A stretch of DNA of 28,850 nucleotides from NCBI GenBank assembly GCA_050179115.1, contig JBFXFL010000037.1, positions 1-28,850 of the forward strand. The letters are read 5' to 3'. The position numbers and the translations under genes were made by a program. Each line of letters opens with the position of its first letter. Position 1 is the first letter of the stretch. Below the pieces are notes generated by a model that saw only the letters and a program-made list of their open reading frames with translations, was not told the DNA's origin and did not search any database. Below, piece after piece: positions 16,019-24,366 of this stretch. Origin of the DNA: JAGPUQ01 sp050179115. GTDB taxonomy: Bacteria > Pseudomonadota > Gammaproteobacteria > Pseudomonadales > Porticoccaceae.

Positions 16019-16048
16019 GGAAAAAAATTGGTGTCGGGTCGTGGTTGC

Positions 16049-17539
16049 TCAGTCGGGGACATGAACCTTTTCGAACAGCAGCCGGCCGTCGGCATCGAGG
16101 ATACGGCTGGTCAGCACGCCGTCATCATCGATTGCCACCTGGCCGAAGTTGAACCAGCGCCGCGCCTCGGCAAAGCTGGTTACGGCTTCCGCGGACGCCG
16201 GGCCGTGGAAGAACAGCCGCTCCGGGTTCAGGGTGGTGTCGAGCGCGGTGTTCGGGAACAGCCCGGCGTTCAGGGGCCCGGTGACGTACTCGTGAATCTG
16301 GAAGTCGGGCGTGTCGGCAAAGGGCGTATAGCGCTGCACCGAGGCGAAATGCACGTCCGTGGTGATGAACAGGACATTGTGGATATTCCGTTCCCGCAGA
16401 TGGGTGAGCAGGTCGAGCAACTCCGCTTCGAAGCCGGTGTCCTGATCGAAGTTCGCCCAGCCGTCCCGGCCCGCTGCGGCCGGGGATCCGGTGGGGATCG
16501 CCAGCGGCACGCTCGTGACGATGATCTTCCAGGTGGCGTCGGACTCGACGAGGGTCTGTTTCAGCCAGGCCAGTTGCTCGCGGCCCAGCATGGTCTTGGG
16601 GAGTCCGGGTGCGTCCGCCACCAGATTGGCGTCACGGTACTGGCGGTTGTCCAGGATCACCAACTCCAGATGCTCGCCCCAGCGGATGCTGCGATAGAGC
16701 CGGTCGGGGGTGAGATTGCGCTCCAGCACCGGGTTGTAGGCCAGAAAGGCCTGCAACCCCATGGGCAACAGGGGCTGCCCCGGCGTATAGGGCGGGTTGC
16801 TCCGGGTATCGTGCAGGGGCCCGAAATCGTTCACCACCTCGTGGTCGTCCCAGATGGCGTAATAGGGGGTGGCGGCCATCAGCTCGCGGTAACCGGCGTC
16901 CTCGCGGTTGTATTTCCAGTGCGCCCAGAAATCGTCCGGCGTGCTGGATTGTGGGAAATTTCCCGGTACCTGAAGATTGCCGAAGCGCCCGAGGGCATCG
17001 CAGACGCCGTCGGCGTAGATCATGTCGCCCAGCCCCAGAAAAAAGTCCGGCGCCAGGGCATGGATGGTGCGAAAGACCGGAAAGCCCTGACCCGCGTCCC
17101 GGCAGGCGTTCTGCCCGGCCAGATCGCCACCCCAGGCAAAGGTCACCGGCGTGGGCTGGGTCGCGGCGGGTGCGGTGCGGAAGCTGCCTTCCGCGCCGCC
17201 GGTGGCGGGCGGGCCGCTGGCCGGGTCCGCGCTGAACCAGACCCGGTAACGGTACGGGGTTCCGGGCCGCAGTCCCTTGAACACCAGTTTCCCGGTGTAA
17301 TCCCCGGCTGCGGCAACGGGTGCTGCGCTGCGCTGGAGTCCGCCGCCGGGGCCGGTGAGCAGTACGTTCAGGAAAGCTTCCCGGTCGGCGCGCGACCAGA
17401 TCACGGCCGATGATGCAGTCACATCCCCGGCGGCGACGCCATGAGTTACCGATATGGGAGCGCTTGGCGCGGCGTGACAGGCGCCGGCCACGACCGCGGC
17501 CATGGCGAACAGGCTGCGGAACAGATGACGGGACAACAT
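16049..17539 (-). CDS. phoD: PhoD-type alkaline phosphatase / phosphodiesterase
   Basis: PhoD enzymes are exported metallophosphoesterases that release phosphate from esters and teichoic-acid-like polymers. The 496-residue protein starts with a signal peptide (SLFAMAAVVAGACHA, cleavage near residue 23), then the N-terminal beta-sandwich with HGVAAGDVTASSAVIWSRA, and the catalytic domain with D139 (WGGDLAG), GLGDMIYADG (169-178), WDDHEVVNDFG (230-240) and TTDVHFAS (393-400), the metal-binding blocks of the family. The ATG at 17539 follows GGAGG by six bases, an excellent ribosome site. The signal lacks a twin arginine, unlike Bacillus PhoD, so Sec export is predicted. I see no Pho box. Some members cleave other phosphodiesters. 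Confidence 0.9.
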   Translation of the reverse strand: MLSRHLFRSLFAMAAVVAGACHAAPSAPISVTHGVAAGDVTASSAVIWSRADREAFLNVLLTGPGGGLQRSAAPVAAAGDYTGKLVFKGLRPGTPYRYRVWFSADPASGPPATGGAEGSFRTAPAATQPTPVTFAWGGDLAGQNACRDAGQGFPVFRTIHALAPDFFLGLGDMIYADGVCDALGRFGNLQVPGNFPQSSTPDDFWAHWKYNREDAGYRELMAATPYYAIWDDHEVVNDFGPLHDTRSNPPYTPGQPLLPMGLQAFLAYNPVLERNLTPDRLYRSIRWGEHLELVILDNRQYRDANLVADAPGLPKTMLGREQLAWLKQTLVESDATWKIIVTSVPLAIPTGSPAAAGRDGWANFDQDTGFEAELLDLLTHLRERNIHNVLFITTDVHFASVQRYTPFADTPDFQIHEYVTGPLNAGLFPNTALDTTLNPERLFFHGPASAEAVTSFAEARRWFNFGQVAIDDDGVLTSRILDADGRLLFEKVHVPD

Positions 17540-17679
17540 GGCAAACCTCCGGTGCGGGTTGAGTTCCCGCAGCGACTATCCGTGGCGCCTGTTACCGGAA
17601 TTTGATGGTGGGATGAAGGTTCGGGGACGGAATGATGGCGGGTGCGTCAGGAATCCTCAGCAAACGCCCGCACGTCTGT

Positions 17680-17813
17680 TCAGCCTCCCACCACCGAACG
17701 TTTCGCGATTTCCTCCAGTATCACTTCGGTGGCGCCGCCGCCGATGCTCTGCACGCGGGCGTCGCGGCTCATGCACTCGATGGCGCTGTCGCGGATGTGG
17801 CCGAAGCCGGCGT
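17680..17813 (-). pseudogene. Remnant of an acyl-CoA dehydrogenase gene, 3' end only
   Basis: These 134 bases match the last 134 bases of the intact acyl-CoA dehydrogenase gene (18884-19017) with about nine differences by eye, in the same orientation and including an in-phase TGA stop. The reading frame is still open and gives GFGHIRDSAIECMSRDARVQ, then SIGGGATEVILEEIAKRSVV. Homology stops abruptly at 17813, where a glutathione S-transferase fragment begins on the other strand. The copy cannot be functional. It is either the displaced end of the same gene after an insertion or the last piece of a paralogue. Confidence 0.85.
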
Positions 17814-17964
17814 TGATTTCACCAGCGTCAATCCGAAGGGCACGGTGCCCGGTCTGCGGCGGGACAACGGTGAATATCTCACTGCATGCGCGGTACGGTT
17901 GCAGTGGATCGCGGATCAGAAGTCAGGCGGCGGGTTGGCGTCCGCGGCCGGCACGCGGCGTTGA
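17812..17964 (+). pseudogene. Fragment of a glutathione S-transferase gene
   Basis: The plus-strand frame reads VDFTSVNPKGTVPGLRRDNG, then EYLTACAVRLQWIADQ, the thioredoxin-like half of a bacterial GST including the NPKG-x-VP turn and the helix that normally reads LTE-x-x-AI-x-QYIAD. It continues GGGLASAAGTRR before a TGA, which resembles the family stretch LAPAAGT-x-ER just past this helix. Nothing corresponding to the first 40 residues or the all-helical C-terminal domain is found on either side. The glutamate usually before the glycine/alanine of the helix is replaced by cysteine. It is a dead 51-codon fragment abutting the acyl-CoA dehydrogenase remnant. Confidence 0.72.
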
Positions 17965-18013
17965 TCGGATTTGATCGCAAGTAACGCTTCGGGTTTGAGT
18001 GGTGTCGCGCGAC

Positions 18014-18436
18014 TCAGTGACGGGAGGCTGAGGTTTGCGCGGCAGCAGTCGCAAATGCGAGCAGGTCCGCGCTCCGGTACTCGACTACATCCACCAGAAT
18101 ATCGGGATCGAGTTGCGTGTACTGGTGCACCAGGACATTGCGAAAGCCCACCATGGCGCGCAGTCGCCGCGCCAGTTCCGCATCGAGCAGGCCCGCCTGT
18201 TCCAGCAGGGTGAAGGACTCGCGGCTGTCCCTTGGCAGCCCGAGTTTGTGGATTCTGACCAGATGGTTGGCGATATCGATGCAAAGTTCCGCGGCCCGTT
18301 GCAGGTTCATCGCGATGGCGTCCTGGCGCAGATGATCGCGCGCCAGCGGTAGCCCGGTATCCATTCGGTAGTACTCGCCCACCTGTCGCAGGCAGCGCTC
18401 GATACTGACTTTCTTGTTCAGTACCACATCGCTCAT
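18014..18436 (-). CDS. hepT: HepT-like toxin, HEPN domain (DUF86)
   Basis: HepT toxins are helical HEPN ribonucleases that act on RNA as dimers. The 140-residue protein contains the full active motif R-x4-H-x-Y as R99-NVLV-H104-Q-Y106, in the typical context MVGFRNVLVHQY. In studied HepT-MntA pairs this tyrosine is the site where the antitoxin adds AMP. Upstream helices (LQRAAELCIDIANHLVR) are also characteristic. The ATG overlaps the mntA stop by four bases (ATGA), so the toxin is translated after, and coupled to, its antitoxin. The motif is intact, so the toxin is probably active. The pair lies between two copies of an acyl-CoA dehydrogenase 3' end. Confidence 0.92.
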   Translation of the reverse strand: MSDVVLNKKVSIERCLRQVGEYYRMDTGLPLARDHLRQDAIAMNLQRAAELCIDIANHLVRIHKLGLPRDSRESFTLLEQAGLLDAELARRLRAMVGFRNVLVHQYTQLDPDILVDVVEYRSADLLAFATAAAQTSASRH

Positions 18437-18846
18437 GGCGCGAGAAAACTCCCGCTGTGCAGCCCCTCGGCGATGATTTCGGCACGCTCCTGATTCAGCT
18501 TCTGATAGAGCGCGAGCGCCAGCAACTCGAATTCATCGGCCAGCAGGGTATCGGTGCAAAAAATGCGCATCCCGGTGACGACGATCTGAGCCTGCAGCAC
18601 GGCGGGCGCGAGCCGCAGATTGATCAGGTCCACGTCGCGGCACAATGCGTCTTCGAGCGCGAGATGCAATTCGCCGAGTGCCAGCGAGCCGGCGCGCCGG
18701 GCACTGTCCGGCGGCAGCAGCAGGGCAATATCCAGATCGCTGTCGGTGCGCTCGTGCTCGGTCCCGGCGGAGCCGAAGCGGTAAACCGCCTGGACATCGG
18801 GGTGGTATCGGCGCACCAGTTCCTGGATCACTTGATCGTTCTGCAT
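18433..18846 (-). CDS. mntA: MntA-like antitoxin, minimal nucleotidyltransferase
   Basis: MntA-type antitoxins neutralise HepT by transferring AMP groups to its conserved tyrosine. The 137-residue protein has the nucleotidyltransferase signature G-S-x10-D-x-D: G25 S26 in VYRFGSAG and D37, D39 in DSDLDIALLL, with D73 in CRDVDLINLRL as the probable third acidic residue. The N-terminal helix (ELVRRYHPDVQAVYRFG) fits the family. The ATG at 18846 lacks a clear Shine-Dalgarno sequence and lies 37 bases downstream of the acyl-CoA dehydrogenase stop, so the pair may be transcribed by read-through from that operon or from an unseen promoter in the end of that gene. The gene overlaps hepT by four bases. 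Confidence 0.92.
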   Translation of the reverse strand: MQNDQVIQELVRRYHPDVQAVYRFGSAGTEHERTDSDLDIALLLPPDSARRAGSLALGELHLALEDALCRDVDLINLRLAPAVLQAQIVVTGMRIFCTDTLLADEFELLALALYQKLNQERAEIIAEGLHSGSFLAP

Positions 18847-18883
18847 GTCGCGCTGCCGCTGATTCCGATTTCGAGACCGGCTT

Positions 18884-19017
18884 TCAGCTTACCACCACCG
18901 AACGTTTCGCGATCTCCTCCAGCATCACTTCGGTGGCGCCGCCGCCGATGCTCTGCACGCGGGCGTCGCGGCTCATGCGCTCGATGGCGCTTTCGCGGAT
19001 GTAGCCGAACCCGCCGT
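18884..19017 (-). repeat. Direct repeat, intact copy (3' end of acyl-CoA dehydrogenase gene)
   Basis: This is the functional copy of the 134-base segment repeated at 17680-17813, at a constant offset of 1204 bases and about 93% identical by eye. The two copies bracket the GST fragment and the hepT-mntA pair. No target-site duplication, integrase or transposase is visible between them. Confidence 0.85.
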
Positions 19018-20044
19018 GGAATTGCAGGCAGGTGTACATGACTTCGTTCACCAGTTCGCAGCAATAGGCTTTCGCCATCGAGACTTCCTTCACCGCGTCC
19101 TCGCCCTGGGCGTCGAGCCAGGCGGCGTGATAGGTGAGTTGCCGGCCGGCTTCCACCTTGGCCTGCAACATCGCGAGGCGCTGGCGAATGGTTTGTTTGT
19201 CCCACAGGGTCGCGCCGAAGGCTTTGCGTTCCTGGACGTATTGCAGCGTGATTTCCAGTGCCCTGGCGGCTTCGCCCATGGACTGCGCGGCGAGCACGGT
19301 GCGCTCGTTCTGGAAGTTGCGCATGATCGAGTAGAAACCTTTGTTCAACTCGCCCAGGATGTTTTCGCGCGGCACGCGGCAGTTGTCGAACACCAGCTCG
19401 GCGGTGTCGGAACAGCGCCAGCCCTGTTTGTCGAGGGCGCGGCCGACGCTGAAGCCGGGCGTACCTTTCTCGACGATGAAGATGGTGATGCCGCGCGAGC
19501 CCTTGACATGGGTATCGGTCTTGGCAGCGATGAAATAGATATCGCCCTTGACGCCGTTGGTGATGAACATCTTGCTGCCGTTCAGCACATAGTGATCGCC
19601 GTCCGCCACGGCCGTGGTGCGGATGCCGGCGACATCCGAACCCGCGTCGGGCTCGGTCACGCCCACCGCGCAGATCTTGCGGCCGGCGATCAGGTCGGGA
19701 AAGTATTTGTCTTTCTGCGCCTTGTTGCCGAAGTTGGCGAGGTGCGGCGAGGCCATGTCGGTGTGCACGGTGACGGTGACCGCGAAACCGCCGAAGGTGG
19801 AGCGGCCCAGTTCCTCGGCCAGAATCACGCTGCCCAGCGTATTCATGTTGCTGCCGCCGTATTCCTCGGGGTAGCGGATACCGAGAAAACCCAGGTCGCC
19901 CATTTTTTTGAGCACCGCGCGCGGCACATGGCCATCGAGTTCCCAGGCTTCGGCATGGGGCACCACTTCCTGCTCCACGAAACGGCGGATCTGCTCGCGC
20001 AGCATGTTTTGTTCGTCGGAAAAATACAGTTGGTTGATGGTCAC
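18884..20044 (-). CDS. Acyl-CoA dehydrogenase (IVD/LCAD-like branch)
   Basis: FAD-dependent alpha,beta-desaturation of an acyl-CoA with electrons passed to ETF. The 386-residue protein shows AVGVTEPDAGSDVAGIRTTA and NGSKMFITNG (flavin and substrate contacts), QERKAFG, LQFHGGFGYIRESAIERMSRD and the C-terminal IGGGATEV. The usual C-terminal catalytic glutamate of medium-chain enzymes is absent there (SIGGGATEV). A glutamate is found instead at E247 (FQNERTVLAA), the helix position used by isovaleryl-CoA and long-chain enzymes, which favours a branched or long substrate. It is the last gene of the carboxylase operon, 12 bases after the biotin carboxylase gene, so its product is probably the substrate for carboxylation or a neighbouring step. 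Its 3' end is duplicated at 17680-17813. Confidence 0.92.
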   Translation of the reverse strand: MTINQLYFSDEQNMLREQIRRFVEQEVVPHAEAWELDGHVPRAVLKKMGDLGFLGIRYPEEYGGSNMNTLGSVILAEELGRSTFGGFAVTVTVHTDMASPHLANFGNKAQKDKYFPDLIAGRKICAVGVTEPDAGSDVAGIRTTAVADGDHYVLNGSKMFITNGVKGDIYFIAAKTDTHVKGSRGITIFIVEKGTPGFSVGRALDKQGWRCSDTAELVFDNCRVPRENILGELNKGFYSIMRNFQNERTVLAAQSMGEAARALEITLQYVQERKAFGATLWDKQTIRQRLAMLQAKVEAGRQLTYHAAWLDAQGEDAVKEVSMAKAYCCELVNEVMYTCLQFHGGFGYIRESAIERMSRDARVQSIGGGATEVMLEEIAKRSVVVS

Positions 20045-20056
20045 TGGCGGCCTCTC

Positions 20057-22096
20057 TCAATGGTTCGGTGGAATGGAAATGGCACTGATGTCCGCGACTG
20101 GCTCCCGCTCGACCGGCTCCAGTTCGACAAGAACGGCGCCGCCCTCGACGCTGTCGCCGACGGCGCAGAACAGTTCGCGCACGCGGCCGTCCGTGGCGGC
20201 GGCCAGCGGGTGCAGCAGTTTCATCGAATCCAGCACCACCAGTACATCCCCGGCCCGCACCGCGTCGCCGGGCGCGCAGCGTACCTCGGCGACCTGCCCG
20301 GGCAGTGTCGCGCTGATGCGGTGGTCGCCATGACCCGCGGCCCGGGCGGCGTCGGTCTCGCGGTGCGCGACGACGCGCAGGGTGGCGACTGCACCGGCAT
20401 TGTCGAGGGTCAGCAGATCGCCGCTGCGGCGCACGGTCAGGCGCTGGCTGTGGCCGTCGCGTTCGACGCAGAGCAGGCCGGGTTCCGCCCAGCGCGCGGT
20501 CGCCGCGAAGGCGTGCGCGCCGACGTCGAGTCGGTAGGCGCCGGTGCGGCCGCGCACGCTGATTTCATGGACGGTGCCCGCCGCGTCGGCCAGCATCACC
20601 CGGCTCTCGCCCGGGGTGCCCGCGGGTTCCAGCAGCCGGAAGGCGCCGAGGCTGCGCCAGGGCGTGTCCTGAAGCTCCGCCTCCGCGAGCATGGCCTGGG
20701 CCAGCGCTGCGAGCAGCAGGGTTTCCGGGGCGATGACAGGCGCATTCCAGCCACCGGGAAACTGGGTGTCGAGAAAGCCGGTGGTCAGGGGCTCGGCACT
20801 GAAGGCGCTCTGGCGCAGGATGTCGCGCAGGAAGGCGAGGTTGGTGACCGGGCCGGTGAGCGTGAAGCGTCCCAGCGCCGCCGCGAGCCGACGCTGCGCC
20901 AGTTCACGGTCGGCGCCGCCGGCGATCACCTTGGCGAGCAATGAATCGTAATGGGGCGTGACCACGGAGCCCGCGCCCACGCCGCTGTCCACGCGGATGC
21001 CGTCGCCCGTGGGCGCGTCGTACAGCGCGATGGTGCCGGTGCCGGGCCGATAGCCGCGCGCAGGATCCTCGGCGTTGACGCGCGCCTCGATCGCCCAGCC
21101 GGTGCAGGTGATCTGGTTCTGGGTGAGCGGCAGGAGTTCGCCGGCGGCGCTGCGCAGTTGCCACTCCACCAGGTCGAGCCCGGTGACGTATTCGGTGACC
21201 GGGTGCTCCACCTGGAGCCGGGTGTTCATTTCCAGAAAATAGATTTCGCCGCTGTCGTTATCGAGCAGAAATTCCACCGTGCCCAGGGAGTCGTAGTCGA
21301 TCACCCGCGCCAGCGCGACGGCGTAGCCGTGGAGCGCCGCGCGCTGCTGCGCGGAAAGGAACGCGGCGGGCGCTTCCTCGATCACTTTCTGGTGGTTGCG
21401 CTGGATCGAGCATTCGCGCTCGAACAGATGCACCACCTGACCATGGCGGTCGGCGGCGATCTGGACCTCGATATGGCGCGGCGCGGCCACCAGTTTTTCG
21501 AGCAGTACCCGGTCGTCACCGAAACCGGCGAGCGCTTCGGCACGGGCCTGCACCAGGGCTTCGGCGAAGTCCGTCGCGCGATCCACGCGGCGCATGCCGC
21601 GTCCGCCGCCGCCGGCGCTCGCCTTGATCAACAGCGGATAGCCGATGCGCGCCGCCTCCCGCGTCAGGGTGGGTGCATCCTGGGCGCCGCCGTGATAGCC
21701 CGGTACCACCGGCACCCCGGCGCGTTCGGCGATGGCCTTCGACGCGATCTTCGAGCCCATGGCGCGGATCGCCTCGCGGTGGGGGCCGACGAACACGATG
21801 CCGGCGGTCTCGCAGGCGGCGATCAGGGTCTCGCTCTCGGCGAGAAAACCATAGCCCGGATGGATGGCCTCGGCGCCGGCACGCTGCGCGGCGGCGACGA
21901 TGGCGGCGGCATCGAGGTAGGAGCGGGCGCTCTCCGCCGGCCCGATCGCAAAGGCCGCATCGGCGCGCCGGACGTGGAGGGCATCGCGATCCGCTGCGGA
22001 GTAGACCGCGATCGGCCGGATGCCGAGCCGGCGGCAGGTGCGGATGATGCGGACCGCGATCTCGCCGCGGTTGGCGATCAGCAGGGACTCGAACAT
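20057..22096 (-). CDS. Acyl-CoA carboxylase alpha subunit (biotin carboxylase plus biotin carrier)
   Basis: This subunit carboxylates its own biotin with bicarbonate and ATP and hands the carboxyl group to the beta subunit. The 679-residue protein has the biotin carboxylase N-domain (SLLIANRGEIAVRIIRTCR), the ATP-grasp glycine loop SAGGGGRGMR, the HYD-type core EMNTRLQVEHPVTE, a middle linker domain and a C-terminal biotinyl domain with the lysine at about 626 in DSMKLLHPL. The biotin motif is SMKL rather than the common AMKM. The ATG at 22096 starts the family N-terminus; 27 extra open codons upstream are unrelated. It lies 17 bases after the beta-subunit gene. The layout matches methylcrotonyl- or geranyl-CoA carboxylase alpha; which acyl-CoA is used cannot be read from this subunit. 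Confidence 0.93.
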   Translation of the reverse strand: MFESLLIANRGEIAVRIIRTCRRLGIRPIAVYSAADRDALHVRRADAAFAIGPAESARSYLDAAAIVAAAQRAGAEAIHPGYGFLAESETLIAACETAGIVFVGPHREAIRAMGSKIASKAIAERAGVPVVPGYHGGAQDAPTLTREAARIGYPLLIKASAGGGGRGMRRVDRATDFAEALVQARAEALAGFGDDRVLLEKLVAAPRHIEVQIAADRHGQVVHLFERECSIQRNHQKVIEEAPAAFLSAQQRAALHGYAVALARVIDYDSLGTVEFLLDNDSGEIYFLEMNTRLQVEHPVTEYVTGLDLVEWQLRSAAGELLPLTQNQITCTGWAIEARVNAEDPARGYRPGTGTIALYDAPTGDGIRVDSGVGAGSVVTPHYDSLLAKVIAGGADRELAQRRLAAALGRFTLTGPVTNLAFLRDILRQSAFSAEPLTTGFLDTQFPGGWNAPVIAPETLLLAALAQAMLAEAELQDTPWRSLGAFRLLEPAGTPGESRVMLADAAGTVHEISVRGRTGAYRLDVGAHAFAATARWAEPGLLCVERDGHSQRLTVRRSGDLLTLDNAGAVATLRVVAHRETDAARAAGHGDHRISATLPGQVAEVRCAPGDAVRAGDVLVVLDSMKLLHPLAAATDGRVRELFCAVGDSVEGGAVLVELEPVEREPVADISAISIPPNH

Positions 22097-22113
22097 GGCA
22101 GTGGTCCCCGCCG

Positions 22114-23718
<1,605 letters not shown>

Positions 23719-23907
23719 CGGATGCTCTGGGTCGGGAAATCGGCGCTCTTGCCGGCGCCGGCCCGGGAATCTAGCAAAATCGGGGCGGGGGTGCGAGGTC
23801 GGGACTCCCTGTGGTCAGGAAGCTGTGGTCAGAAGATGGTGAGGAAGTTCCGGTGGGGAGGCTGAGGTAGGGGGCAGGCGCCTTCGGAGCCGGAGATATC
23901 GCGGCAT

Positions 23908-23977
23908 CTGGATTCCCGTTTTCACGGGAATGACGGTGGTTGGGTCCCCGTCACCCCCGCGCAGGCGGGGGTCCAGG
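23908..23977. repeat. Pair of dispersed palindromic (REP-like) repeats
   Basis: In the 342-base gap between the carboxyltransferase and ydcH genes lie two inverted copies of an intergenic palindrome: 23908-23936 (CTGGATTCCCG, TTTTC, CGGGAATGACGG) and 23950-23977 (GTCACCCCCGC, GCAGGCGGGGGTCCAGG). They belong to the same GTCATTCCCGC...GCGGGAATCCAG group as the array at 26692-27233. No gene is seen in the rest of the gap. Confidence 0.8.
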
Positions 23978-24023
23978 CGCTTCCGACTCTGAAACACCGC
24001 GCACCGACGCAGATAGTCCCGCA

Positions 24024-24043
24024 GCAGTTTTTCAACAAGCTGC
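24024..24043 (-). repeat. Conserved hairpin motif, copy 2, downstream of ydcH
   Basis: The minus strand reads GCAG-CTTGTTGAAAAA-CTGC, 17 bases after the ydcH stop. The interior is identical to the copy at 14848-14867 and the arms differ in a way that keeps pairing. It could be a 3'-end processing or termination element, or part of a dispersed repeat family. Confidence 0.6.
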
Positions 24044-24060
24044 AAGTGATCAGCCGGTTA

Positions 24061-24297
24061 TCAGGCCGTCAGCATTTTGTAGAGCTCGTCCTTCAGCGCG
24101 AGCCGCTTTTTCTTCAGGTCTTCCATGGTCTCGTCGGCTTTGGGGCTGCCTTCCTCTTCGAGACGGCGCACTTCCCGGTCCAGATCGTTGTACTCGTCGA
24201 AGCGGCGGGCGAAGTGATGATCGCTGGTTTTGAGGGCGTGAATCCTTTCCTTGAGTTCGGGGAATTCGTGGTTCAGGGTGTGGTTCTCGATCGACAT
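24061..24297 (-). CDS. DUF465 / YdcH family small coiled-coil protein
   Basis: This 78-residue charged helical protein has the DUF465 pattern: FPELKERIHALKTSDHHFAR, RRFDEYNDLDREVRRLEE, then a short break and MEDLKKKRLALKDELYKML. Two helices can form an antiparallel coiled coil. The family is widespread in proteobacteria and has no settled function. Two adjacent ATG codons (24300 and 24297) are possible; GAGG sits five bases before the second, which I chose. It follows arsJ on the same strand with a 69-base gap but is probably not part of arsenic resistance. A conserved hairpin motif follows its stop. Confidence 0.88.
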   Translation of the reverse strand: MSIENHTLNHEFPELKERIHALKTSDHHFARRFDEYNDLDREVRRLEEEGSPKADETMEDLKKKRLALKDELYKMLTA

Positions 24298-24366
24298 CAT
24301 GGCCTCTGGGCAGTGGCTCAATTGGGGGCGGCAGCATACCAAACTGGCCGCCGGACCGGATGACTG

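Noticed and set aside
15179..17413. 744-codon open frame on the plus strand
   Set aside because: It runs antisense to corA and phoD, both with full family motifs. The open frame is a by-product of high GC content, and its translation has no recognisable domain. Similar antisense frames at 19016-20944, 20951-22126, 22153-23865, 24397-25632 and 11194-12411 are rejected for the same reason.
17680..19017. Composite transposon or insertion sequence
   Set aside because: Direct repeats are present, but they are the end of a coding gene; there is no transposase, no terminal inverted repeat and no short target duplication.
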